Of a DNA stretch of 64,000 bases, positions 41,934 to 52,900 are shown in pieces; positions within the stretch are counted from its first letter, which is position 1, and every line of letters begins with the position of its first letter. Made by a program: the position numbers and the translations under genes. The notes beneath the pieces are model-generated. The model was not told where the DNA came from and did no database searches. It saw only the letters and a list, made by a program, of their open reading frames with translations. This stretch comes from Tritrichomonas musculus (taxonomy: Eukaryota; Parabasalia; Tritrichomonadida; Tritrichomonadidae): NCBI GenBank assembly GCA_039105265.1, contig JAPFFF010000011.1, positions 2,232,001-2,296,000 on the forward strand, in the 5' to 3' direction.

Positions 41934-43160
41934 ATGCTTTTTTTTTATTTATCAGTTTTCATCTTTTCTAGAGTTTTAAAACCAATTATTATTATCCCTA
42001 GCCATTTTGGAAGTCGTCTTCATATCAATACTACTCGCCAACCTTTTTGGTATTGCGCAAAATCATTAACTGATCGCCACGTTTGGATTAGAGTTAGGGA
42101 TCTTGTTCCTCCTTTTGTTCATTGCGTTCTTGATTATTTAACTGTAGATCTCGATCCTGTAACTGGAAATCTTACTTCTCGACCAAATACAACTTTATAT
42201 ACAGTAGACTTTGGTGGCATTGAAGGTATTAAAGGTATTGGTCCAGAATATTTCGGGCATTATTTACCGGTTAATTATATAGAATATATAAAAGCTTTCC
42301 TTGATATAGGTTACGTTGTTAGAAAGAATTTATTCAGCGCTCCTTATGATTGGAGATTTGGTTTAGAACAACCTGAAGACTATTATATCAAACTAACAGA
42401 ATTAATCGAACATGCATATGAAATTAACAACAATAAAAAAGTCGCACTTTTATCTCATGGACTTGGTTCAACTTTAATACATATGTTTTTGACAGAAAGA
42501 AAATCAGCAGAATGGAGGAAGAAGTATATTGATTCTTCTACATATATTGGTCCTGCATGGTCTGGCTCAGGCCAAGCCTTGTTTTCTACTTGGCGTCTTC
42601 GCTTTCCATTCTTCCACTTTACATTCAAATCACTCAAACGTTTTGTTGCATCTTTAGGCTGCTTCCATGCACAAATACCAAATGCAATTGCTTACGAAAA
42701 CACAACCATTCTCATAACTCCTGATGGTGTCAATCATACTGGTAGAGATGTTCTTGATATACTCAGAAAACACGGGAAATTGACACCAGAACAACTTAAA
42801 ATCGCCGAAAAGAATTTCAAATACTCTCAATCTCTTCCTAAATATCCAGATTTTAACGTAAATATTCTCTATAACTCAGGTGTGCCAACACCTATTGGTC
42901 TCAAACTAAAAAGTTGGGATGATGTCGGAATGCCAATTTATGGACGTGGCGATTCCTTAATGGGATCAAAGGTTATAGACTGGGCATGTGATAATTGGCA
43001 ACAAACAGGTATAGAACTTAGATGTCACGATGCTTTCTCCGACAAGATTAAATATCATCATAGATATTTGCTCAAATCAGCTGAAATGGCAGTTTTGGTC
43101 AGAAGCTGGATCTGCAAAGAGTATCATGACAAACGAAATTTATATAAGGTCGAACTCTAA
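41934..43160 (+). CDS. LCAT/PLA2G15-family lipid acyltransferase-like protein, predicted inactive, 408 aa
   Basis: A hydrophobic N-terminus looks like a signal peptide or anchor, followed by PIIIIPSHFGSRLHI (the LCAT start, normally PG rather than PS). SAPYDWRFG, TPDGVNHTG and a Trp-rich middle are typical of lecithin:cholesterol acyltransferase and lysosomal phospholipase A2 (PLA2G15). The nucleophile site normally reads HSxG; here it is LSHGLGS, so the Ser is Gly176 (codon gga, 42459-42461). The family's Asp (Asp340 in GRGD) and His (His375/376) are still present. So the fold is kept but the triad is broken; it may be a lipid-binding or regulatory paralogue. The substitution is a single-codon read and should be verified against the assembly. 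Confidence 0.88.
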   Translation: MLFFYLSVFIFSRVLKPIIIIPSHFGSRLHINTTRQPFWYCAKSLTDRHVWIRVRDLVPPFVHCVLDYLTVDLDPVTGNLTSRPNTTLYTVDFGGIEGIKGIGPEYFGHYLPVNYIEYIKAFLDIGYVVRKNLFSAPYDWRFGLEQPEDYYIKLTELIEHAYEINNNKKVALLSHGLGSTLIHMFLTERKSAEWRKKYIDSSTYIGPAWSGSGQALFSTWRLRFPFFHFTFKSLKRFVASLGCFHAQIPNAIAYENTTILITPDGVNHTGRDVLDILRKHGKLTPEQLKIAEKNFKYSQSLPKYPDFNVNILYNSGVPTPIGLKLKSWDDVGMPIYGRGDSLMGSKVIDWACDNWQQTGIELRCHDAFSDKIKYHHRYLLKSAEMAVLVRSWICKEYHDKRNLYKVEL

Positions 43161-43603
43161 GCTTTACTCTTTATTTATTATTTTATTTTAATTTATAACA
43201 TATGTTTCTTCTTGCTCTTTAATTAGTGATAATTATGATTTCTGAATTTTATTTTTTTTTTTTTTCCTCATCATATATCCCTTTCCTAAATGCTTCTTCA
43301 TTAATAATTTCACTTTTTTTTTATTTGCACTTGCTCATAAAATTGAAATCAAAGATATCATTATTATAATTTAAAAAAAAAAATCATAACTTTTTTATGC
43401 ATTTTAAAATAAATAATATTATAAAGATAATTATTCAGTAATCTCTTTTAAAAACATTCAAATCATTGGTTAATCAAATTGTGATCTATGGACCAATGGT
43501 CACAATTAATATATCTAATATAATTGATAATAACATCTGAATTAGTAAATAAATTGAACTTTTTTCATCACAAAAAAAAAAAAAAAAATATAAATAATTA
43601 CAT
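43161..43603. other. Spacer between convergent LCAT-like and Argonaute genes
   Basis: About 0.44 kb of AT-rich sequence with a poly-A run near 43572-43588. Nothing else is visible. Confidence 0.6.
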
Positions 43604-46369
43604 CTATAAGAAATGAAGACAGTCACTTAAACTTTCATTTGGTCTTTGAGAATTGAGACTTGTTCTTGACTGTTCAACAAGTTTTGAAGCAAGCATTAAT
43701 GGACAAGGTATTTTTATTGCTCCTTGCCAGTTTGGATATTCGCATGTTAAACTATGAGTAATTATTGCAAGCCTTTCGTCACTCCAAACATGAGGGAAAT
43801 GATGCACTATTGTATATTTTGTAGGAGTTACCATTCCTAACTTATTTACATTTTCTGCGCTAAGAATTGCTGATAGTTCGGCATTCGTCAGAGATTCATG
43901 CTGAAACCGGAAAAGAGATGAACTCTCTTCATCACTGTTTTTCGGAACACTTGAATCATTTGAAACAATATAAAACTCTGGAATGCCAAATCCACTGATT
44001 TTATCTGTCACGATTGTTCCTGCTTTTGGACAGGTCAATGTATGTTTTTCGTTTGAATTTCCATTATTTTGTATATGAGTATCATTAACATTTTCGTTTG
44101 AATTTAATGGCTGATTTGATTTTGGATTGTTATTTTCGTTTATCATCATTAATTTAATATTATTATGAGGCTGAACTATAATGTAGGCCAAAGAAGTTGA
44201 TGGATCAATAATATCTGTAATTGCTTTTACTTCTTCTTGCTTAATTTTTTTAAGCTGGTTATATGTGGCACCTCCTCTATAAACAATTATTCGCTTTGGT
44301 GGATACGATCTCTGTTTATTATAACGTTCGACTGCTCTTCTTATAAAATCTGAAATAAAATCTGGAGGAACAGTTTCGATTTCATCTTTTCCATTATTAA
44401 AAATAAGACTATTAGAACCGCTAATCCCAGAACTTCTGTCAATTCTATCAGTTTTATCTTTTGAAGAAGTTTTGGGAATTATATAAATATCAGAGTAATA
44501 CCTAGCAAGAGTTTGATCATAAGATGCTGTCATTGAGAATAAAATTGGATCATTAGAATTTAATGATGGCTTATCAATCGTAATTCCAACTATCATCGTA
44601 TTTAAGAGCGGTAATGTTGTTGGTGAAATGTGATAACAAACTCCTCCAGTTTTTGCTGTTATTTGAAGCAATAATTTGTGGCAAATATTTGAAAATATTT
44701 TTGAATTTATTAAATTATAATTACTATCAGCATCACTGCTGACTTTATTGCTAAAAAGTGTTGAAGACTTGACAAATTGAGATGGAATACCTAATTCAAC
44801 AGTTAAAAGCTGTTTAACAATATCATAACGCTCTTTATTAACGTCTGGAAAAATTACTATTATAAAAGATGGTGTTCCTTTTTTCAATATATAATCCAGA
44901 ATTTCTTTTCTATAAGAATTTGAATTTGTATTTTCCAGATCTACGAGATCTGGTGAATGAAATCTGATCCCAATTTCTTGAGATATTTGTATTAATGTTG
45001 GAATAAATTTATCTTTTATATCGTGATTAAGTGATGAAGGTGCGATTATTAAAGGAACAGAATTTAAACGAGGTGGCACAGTAACACCAACATTTCTAAG
45101 TTCTTTCTCAAAACGCATATTATTATCTGCTTGAATTTCAACTTCAGCATGGTCTGATTGACGAGTTCTAAACATAATCTTAGGTGGTTCAAAAACCCTA
45201 CCAGTAACTTTCAAACCATCATTTATTTCTATTCCCCATTTAGCAAATAATGAACTTATTTGTGAATTTTTTTTTAATTTTGAAATGAAAGCATCTAATT
45301 TTTCCTTTTCAATTTCAATAGGTGCTGATGTAGCTTCGTAAATTTCATTCATCAGTTGCTCATTTTTTTTCTCTGCATCTGTAATACCTGTAATCTTAAG
45401 GCATGAGGCAGGAAAGAGATCAAGTCTTTGCTCACCGTTTATAGTAATACTAGTTTCGATCAATGGATCATCACGTTGAACCGTAAAATTATAAACTTGT
45501 TGATAATAGTTTGCAATTGAAATTTTAGAAGCTTGGCCTGTTTTTTTATCAGTCCAATCAAAACTTACTTGTGATGGATCAGATGTCCAATCAATGCTTG
45601 AAACTTTAATTAATCTTTGCTCTTTTAAGTGAGTTGTTAAAATTTGCATTTCTTTTAAGCTATTAATCAAATCTGAACGCTCATTTTGATTATTAATTCC
45701 TCGTTTTAAATAATCATAAAGACTGCCTTGCCTATCAATTCTATAAGTATTATTAACGACAAAAGATATACCTTCAGAAAGCGCAATTATTGATGGTTTA
45801 AATCCACCAATAATTTTGAAATTACTAATTTGTTTAATATCTTGATCATTAAGCCATTTTTTTCCAAACTGAGTTAATCCAACATACTTATAAGCTCTAT
45901 GAAAAATAATGTTATATAGATGAATTAGCGATTTTATATCATCGGATGCGACCTCTTTAATTAATTTGACAGAAATAGCAATATTCTTTGATTTATCTTT
46001 TTTATCTGGAACGGATGTCTCGCCTTCTAAATTCGGAAGAGAAGAAAAAATTATATTTACTCCATCGAAAACAACTGGTGAATTTTTTTGATTATCGATA
46101 TTATTTTCTGTTTCTGGACAAAACGTGCTATATATTAAATTTGAAAGACGCTTTGATTTTAAAATTACAGGATTTGTATCAACAGCATATTGATAAATTT
46201 TAGAACCTGTATTTTTTTGAGTTATTGGAAAAACATTTGTTAAGAAATTATTTGAATTTCCATCGTTGTATGAAAATGATTTTGGTAAAGACTCATCGTC
46301 ACCTCCAAGATCTTTACGAAGTAAAACGAATGGTTCATGCATTTCTCGCTTTCTTATGCGATTCTGCAT
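43604..46369 (-). CDS. Argonaute (AGO clade), guide-binding pocket retained, slicer residues lost, 921 aa
   Basis: Domain order is N, PAZ (near residues 290-380, with DPLIETSITINGEQRLDLFP), MID and PIWI. The 5'-phosphate pocket is kept: Tyr and Lys in RYDIVKQLL, Gln in GIPSQFV, and Lys in ITAKTGG. The catalytic DEDH residues are not: the first Asp position is Thr597 (GITID, with Asp two residues on), the YRDG Asp is Gly699 (YRGGA) and the final His position is Ser895 (LMLASKLV). The glutamate position is ambiguous. It should therefore bind small guide RNAs and pair with targets but not cut them, acting through partners. An N-terminal ATG at 46369 follows an initiator TCATTA by 9 nt. Confidence 0.92.
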   Translation of the reverse strand: MQNRIRKREMHEPFVLLRKDLGGDDESLPKSFSYNDGNSNNFLTNVFPITQKNTGSKIYQYAVDTNPVILKSKRLSNLIYSTFCPETENNIDNQKNSPVVFDGVNIIFSSLPNLEGETSVPDKKDKSKNIAISVKLIKEVASDDIKSLIHLYNIIFHRAYKYVGLTQFGKKWLNDQDIKQISNFKIIGGFKPSIIALSEGISFVVNNTYRIDRQGSLYDYLKRGINNQNERSDLINSLKEMQILTTHLKEQRLIKVSSIDWTSDPSQVSFDWTDKKTGQASKISIANYYQQVYNFTVQRDDPLIETSITINGEQRLDLFPASCLKITGITDAEKKNEQLMNEIYEATSAPIEIEKEKLDAFISKLKKNSQISSLFAKWGIEINDGLKVTGRVFEPPKIMFRTRQSDHAEVEIQADNNMRFEKELRNVGVTVPPRLNSVPLIIAPSSLNHDIKDKFIPTLIQISQEIGIRFHSPDLVDLENTNSNSYRKEILDYILKKGTPSFIIVIFPDVNKERYDIVKQLLTVELGIPSQFVKSSTLFSNKVSSDADSNYNLINSKIFSNICHKLLLQITAKTGGVCYHISPTTLPLLNTMIVGITIDKPSLNSNDPILFSMTASYDQTLARYYSDIYIIPKTSSKDKTDRIDRSSGISGSNSLIFNNGKDEIETVPPDFISDFIRRAVERYNKQRSYPPKRIIVYRGGATYNQLKKIKQEEVKAITDIIDPSTSLAYIIVQPHNNIKLMMINENNNPKSNQPLNSNENVNDTHIQNNGNSNEKHTLTCPKAGTIVTDKISGFGIPEFYIVSNDSSVPKNSDEESSSLFRFQHESLTNAELSAILSAENVNKLGMVTPTKYTIVHHFPHVWSDERLAIITHSLTCEYPNWQGAIKIPCPLMLASKLVEQSRTSLNSQRPNESLSDCLHFL

Positions 46370-46987
46370 ATTTATAATGAGTCTATTTTTTGTTAATTAA
46401 TTTGAAAGGTCAGTTAATAAAGCTATCAGTGGTTAGACCGAAATATTTTTGCCTTGACGATAAAAACTAAATTTAATAAATTCATTTAACGTACAATCAA
46501 ATTCTTAAATCATGAGTCGAAAAAAGTTTATAAATGGTTTTTTTATTTATTAACTCTATATTCATAAGTATGGAGTATAAAATCATTTTATTTCGAAAAA
46601 ATGTTTTTTTTTTCTACAATGATCATCATTGAAAGATTAATTCCATTTTAAAATTAAAAACATTATTAGCACCATTCTACGTCAAAAAAGCAATAAAATA
46701 ATAAACCCATAGTTTTTGCACCAAATACTAAGTTTTCGAATATTAGATAATATTTTATCAAGATTACAAAAGATATCAAAAAGAAAATATATATAGAATT
46801 TATTATTATATATTTTTATTTAAAAAAAAAAATCAGAATAATTAAAAAAAAAAAAAACATAATCACCTTTTTCATCATCCGTTAGAGTATTATAAAATAA
46901 ATAACATGTTATTAAAAATGATGATCATGCTTTTTTTTTTCCTTTTTTGTGGTAACCATTAAAAAATAAAAATAAAATAAAAAAAGC
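46370..46987. other. Spacer between the giant coiled-coil gene and Argonaute gene
   Basis: About 0.62 kb, AT-rich with A and T runs. It holds the Argonaute promoter. No gene or repeat is visible. Confidence 0.6.
46375..46380 (-). promoter_or_regulatory. Initiator-like motif TCATTA upstream of the Argonaute gene
   Basis: On the minus strand TCATTA ends so that its A lies 9 nt before the ATG, the spacing typical of trichomonad leaders. Confidence 0.5.
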
Positions 46988-49900
46988 TTAAGCATTTAGA
47001 AGGCCGTCAACGTCAGTTCTAAGCTTGTTGATCTTTTCATCCTGAGATTTGACGTGCTTGAAAATCTTTGCCATCTTCTTTGTCAAATCATCTAAGCCTT
47101 CTTTATGGTGAGCTCCAGTTAGGGAGCCTTCGCTTTGTAATTCTGAGTTATTTTGGCTCAAGTTATTGATTTCCTTCTTGAACGATTCTTGTTGAGATTG
47201 CTGTCCGTTAGCAATCACTGAAATGTTACTGTGAATCTGTTCAATAAGTTTATCGTATTTCATCTCGAGTTTCTGGAAATCATCCTTTGAAACAGGATCG
47301 GTAGTTTGAATGAGGTCCTCCATTCCCTTCTGCTTCTCCATGAGAGCCTTCAAGTGCTTCTCGTGCTTGCCGATGACCTTTTGTGTGTATCCGATAGACT
47401 TTGAATGTTCATTGATGACGTTTGTTAATTTAGCCTTTTCATTGTCTCTTTGTTGCTTGGCAGCTTCTTCGTGCTCTTTGATTTCTGCCTTAAGATTGGC
47501 GATTTCTTCTGTCAATTTGTCGGTGTTGGTCTTGAGAGATTCGACGTCATCTTTCATGCTTTCAACTTTCTTTTGGTCTTCGTTTCTTTGGTTAACTAAG
47601 TTGTTCAATGTCTCTGTGTTGCGATCAGCTTCTTCGTGATATCTGCTGACGTCACTGTTAAGCTTATCGATGCTTGATGCTGTTGTTCTAATGTTCTCAT
47701 TCAATTGGTCAGAAAGAGATGCTTGTTTGTTCTCTAGTTCTTTGAGTGCTTGCTCGTTGCTTTGGTTCATCTTTTCGAGTTTGTCGTTATATTCAGATTT
47801 CATGTCTTCGATTGTCTGTGCGTTTTCTTGCTTCATTTCTTCAATTGTTTGTTTAATAGATGAAAGTTCATCTTTAACTTCATTGTATTGTTGTGTTTGT
47901 TGCTCTCTGATTTGGTTGAATTGTTGTTCATTTTGCTTCTGGACTTGTGCGTTGGTTGATTTCATGACTTCAACTTCAGTTGTTGCTGAAGAAAGCTTGT
48001 CATTTATGTCGTTGAATTGTTGAGAATTCTGTTCTTCTGCTTGTGAGAATTCTGATTTCATTTCTTCGATTGTTTGTGTGATGGATGCAAGACTGTCTTT
48101 AATGTTTTGGAATTCAATTGCGTTCTTTTCATGTACTTGCGCGTTTTCTTCCTTCATTTCTTCAATTGTTTGCTTGGTAGATGAAAGTTCGTCCTTAAGT
48201 TCGTTAAATTGTTGATTTTGTTGTTCTCTGATTTGGTTGAATTGTTGTTCATTTTGCTTCTGGACTTGTGAGTTGGTTGATTTCATGACTTCAATTTCAG
48301 TTGTTGCTGAAGAAAGCTTGTCATTTATGTCGTTGAATTGTTGAGAATTCTTTTCTTGTGCTTGAGAATGTTCTTCCTTCATTTCTTCAATTGTTTGTGT
48401 GATTGATGAGTCCTTATCGTGAAGATTTGTGATTTCGTTAGAGTGGTTGTTAACATCTTCTTGGACAGATTTGATGTCAGACTTAATTTCAGGAACTTGT
48501 GACTTAAGGTTCTTAACTTCATGCTTGACGCATCCGAGTTCATGATTAACTTTCTCAATCTTTTGAGCAAGTTCTAATTTCATTGATGAAATTGTTTCAT
48601 CACGTTCAGCCAAAGCTTCCTTAAGTCCTCTTACTTCATCTTGGATTTGTGTGAATTCGGCTGGAACGGTGTTGATGTAATCCAAGACTTCTTGTGTGAA
48701 TTTAGGCAACTTCTCGATATCAGTCTTGAAATCATTGAATGATTCAGCTGTTCTTTCTTGATTTTCATCAAGTGTCTCAATCTTGTCGTTGATTTCATTG
48801 ATATCGTTTTGTGTCTTTTCAACTTCTTGTCTGACATCCAAAAGCGCTTCATTGAGTCTTTGTGGAGTGATCTTTGTTCTCTCAATTTCAGCTTGTTCAT
48901 TAAGAACATCATCGAGTTTTCCTTTGAGTTCTCTAAGTTGAACTTGTGCATTCTCAATATCTGGCTGAAGCTTCTCAACATCTTCATCACTGCTTTGTGG
49001 CTGGATGCTTCTTTCAACAAACTTGTTGATATGTGAGCTGAGTGCTTCAATTGAGGCTGTCTTGTTGGCATCTGAAAGGTTGCCTGATTCATTGAAGCCA
49101 ACATAATGTGGCTTGAAGCTATCAACCTTATTTTCAAGTCGAGAAAGACGATCTTGAAGTTCTTGGACGGATTCATCATTAAGATTGCTTTGGCTAAGGT
49201 TCCTCCTTCTTAGTCTGCTGTTTGATCTCTTTTCATTGTCATCTTCAGCTTCAAGGTTGATGCTTCTTGACATTATTGGATTTGATGATGAATTGAGTTT
49301 AAGGCTCTTCAATTCATGTTTAATGCAATGAATTGCACTTGATTGTTTCTTGATTTCATTTTGAAGATTCTTAGCGAAATCACTATCTTCCTTAAGTTGA
49401 TTCTTAATTTGGCCAACCTTCTTGATTTCTCCTTGTGCAACAATGATATTTCTATCGAATCCTTCGGCAACTCTTTCAAGTCTTTCGATGTAAGAAGCAA
49501 GTTCTTCTTCTGTCTTTGGTGGATTACTTGAGAAATCTCTACGAAGGTTCTTGTATTCTCTTGTTGGTGATTGTAAGTTGTTAACGTTTCTCATTTCAGA
49601 TCTAAGTTGTGCAACTGTTGACTTAAGTGATTCAACATCATTTTCAAGTTCTGAAATCTTGTGTGAGTTTGGTCCTGAAGCTTCTTCATTTTGTTGTTCT
49701 AACTTAATTGCACGTTCTTGGACACCTTGGCGGATTTGTTCCTTTCTGACCTTAGCAATTGATGATTGAAGATCAAGCATTGTTCCATATAATGAGTCTG
49801 GTGTTAAAACTGTTGGCTTGTCTTGTTGATCAAGAAGGTCATTAACCTTATGTTGAAGTCCCTTAAGTTCATTTTCAGCTTTTTCAATACTTGGCTTGAG

Positions 49901-52900
49901 TTGTGGATTAGTTTCATCTTCTTCATCAAGAATTGGTTCATGAATTTGATCGCAAAGTTCGTCAATCAATTGTTTAAGATCATGAACAGCTGGGCTTGCC
50001 TTCTTTTCTCTTGGCATTACAGTCCATTCAGAAGGATGGTTTTCAATATGATCGCCAACCTTATTTTCAACTGATTCGACACGATCTTGAACAGATTGAA
50101 CCATGTCATATAACTTGTATGGAGTGATAAGATCTTCTTCTTCTAATTTCTGAAGCTTCTCTCTGAGACCGATAAGTTCTTGCTCAGCTTTGGACATTGA
50201 TGGCTTAAGGCGTGTGTTGGCTTCATTATCTTCGCTTTGAAGTGATGGATGATTCATTTCGTTGATAAGTTCATCAATACGCTTCTGAACAGCCTTAATT
50301 GCTGGATTCTGGGACTTGCTTGTATGGTTATCTGAGAATTGGGTGAACAATGGTGATTGTTCGCCTTCATATTCAGCAATGTTGTTTTGAATTCCTTCAA
50401 TTTGTTGGCAAAGATCATCAACATTCTTGTCCATTTCTTGTTCACTGATGTTTGTATCATGTAAAAGATTCCTGAATTCATCAAGATTGCTCTTGAGGTT
50501 GTTAAGTGAGTCAGTAATCTTAGCTTGGTTCTGTGAATGTGCAAATGCTAATCTTTCATTTTGATCATTTTGTGCTCTGCGTGCTTCGGAAACTTCTAAT
50601 GATGCAACTTTAGCTTGGAGATTATGAACCATTTCGAGAAGATTGTCTGGTGTGACCAAAATTGGTTCTTCTTGTTCATTCAAACGATTGATTGTCTCCT
50701 TAAGTTGAATAAGTTCAGTTTCAGTGTTTGACATCTTAGTTTGAAGTTCTTCACTTAATTCGTTCTCTTCGTTCTTGAGTTGAGGATCATTCATCTCTTT
50801 AACGAGTTCGTCGATACGGATCTGGATTCCTTTGATAGCTGGATGAAGAGGACGTGCTTCTGTTTGTTGTGGGTTGAATCCTGCGATGTATTGAGTAGGA
50901 TGTTCTTCGATTTCGGTTACATGAGATTGAAGATCGTTAATATTTTCAGTCATATCGCCAATCTTATCATCAATTTCGTTTTCTTTGGCTGATGTTTGTT
51001 CCTTGAATTGATCAAATCTTGATTTGAATGAATTGAATGAATCAGTGAGTTTGATTTGATTTTCAGATATTGATTGAATTCTTTCATTCATTGAGTTTAT
51101 GTTTTGATTAGTTTCTTCAAGCTTCTCATCTGTGTCTCTGTGGCTTTCAATGACATCTAATTCAGTAACTTGTGCCTGAAGTTGATGAACCATTTCAAGA
51201 AGTGTCTCAGGAGTAATTGCAACTGGTTCTTCTTGTTCCATCAAGCGCTTAAGTGTTTCTTGGAGATGGCGAAGTTCGGTTTCTGTCTTAGAAATTGTTG
51301 GTCTAAGTTTAGAATTAGAAGCATCTTCTTCATTTTGAAGTTCTGGATCATTCATTTGCTTCATTAATTCGTCAATTCTTTGTTGTAAAGCTTCCATTGA
51401 TGGGTTAATTGGTCGCTTCTTGAATGTGTTGAATCCGGCGAATATTTGAGAAGGTTGGCTTTCAACGTCATGGATTCTTGATTCAAGTTCTTCGATTTGT
51501 TTGTTGACCTTTTCAATGCTCTTTTGAATATCTTCTTCATTCTTTTCAGCGCTTCCTAATCTTTCTCTGAATTCATCAAGAGAAGACTTCAATGAATCGA
51601 ATGATTGTGTCAATCCATTAACTTTGTTTTCTGATTCCAAGTTAATTTGGCGTGTTTGAACATGAATTTGTTTGTCTTCTTCTAATGCTTGAATGCGTGT
51701 CTCAAGTCCTTGAACCATTCCCATAAGCTGAATTGGATTGAAATCATCAGCATCAATAAAGTGTTGCAACAAATCACGAAGAACTTGAAGTTCATCTTTA
51801 GCTTTGCCCATTGCTGGATTAAGTTCGCCTTCAGTATCATCTTCAACAAGAGATGGATCATCCATTTGTGTAACAAGTTGATCAATTTGGTTCTTGAGTT
51901 CTTCGTGTCTTGGATTTGGCTTCCTGCTTTGCTTAATAGGAGTCCAATTCATGAATGAACTATTTGTTTCTTCATCTTTAATGCTCTTGAGAACATTCTG
52001 GATGCTTTCTGCATGTTGTGTTTCAATAAGTGCCATCTTGGCCTGCATGTCATGAATCATTTGTTGCAATGTATCCATGTTGAGATTGAATGGTTCTTCT
52101 TGCTCAAGTAATTTGTTTAATGTGTCTGTAAGAAGATCTAAGTGTTGCTGTGTTTCTCTCTTTCTTGAGCTTAATTCAGATGAGTTTGGATCATCATTTT
52201 CTTCTTCCTTGGAGAAATCTGGATGATTCATCTTTTGTTTCAATGTTTCAATTTGAGATTTAACTTCTTCAACTGCTGGATTGATTCTCCTTCTCTTTGG
52301 TGCATTTAATTCTGAAACAATACGTTGATTTTCTTCAAGATGTTCATCAAGTTTCTTATCAACTTCTTGAATGGAGCCCTTCAACTTCTTAATTTCGTGC
52401 TTCATGCAGCGAATGGCTGAAAATGCATCTTCAAGAAGAAGAGCGTTTTCTTGTAAGTCATTGATTGCGTTGTATAAGTTATTGACTGAATTTTGTTCTG
52501 CTTTCTGCTTTTGTGTTGTATCTAATGATCTTCTGAGAAGTTGAAGTTCATTCTCTGTTGTAGTGATTTGTGGTTGAAGCTTTCCATCTTGATCTGTCTT
52601 TTGGAAGTCTGGATCATGAAGAGTTTGAACAAGGCAGTCAATTTGGCCATTGATGTTCTCAATGAATGGATTGACTGATCTTTCTTGGACATCTGGAGCT
52701 CGTGAAATTGGAGTAACATGAGTCCTTGTTCTATCTCTTTCAAGTTTGGCAACTCTTCTTGATAAGTTGGAAATTTCGAGAGTGCTATCTAATGATTGTG
52801 TTAATTTCTTCAAACGAAGGATTTCATTAGTTTGTTCTTCATTCCTATCTGAAAGAATCTTGACCTTCTTGAGGATATCATTAATTACATCTCCTGAAAC

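Noticed and set aside
47310-48023. Plus-strand open frames across the giant gene
   Set aside because: Antisense shadows of a low-complexity coiled-coil gene; Ser/Cys/Leu-rich translations are typical of antisense of Glu/Lys/Gln codons.
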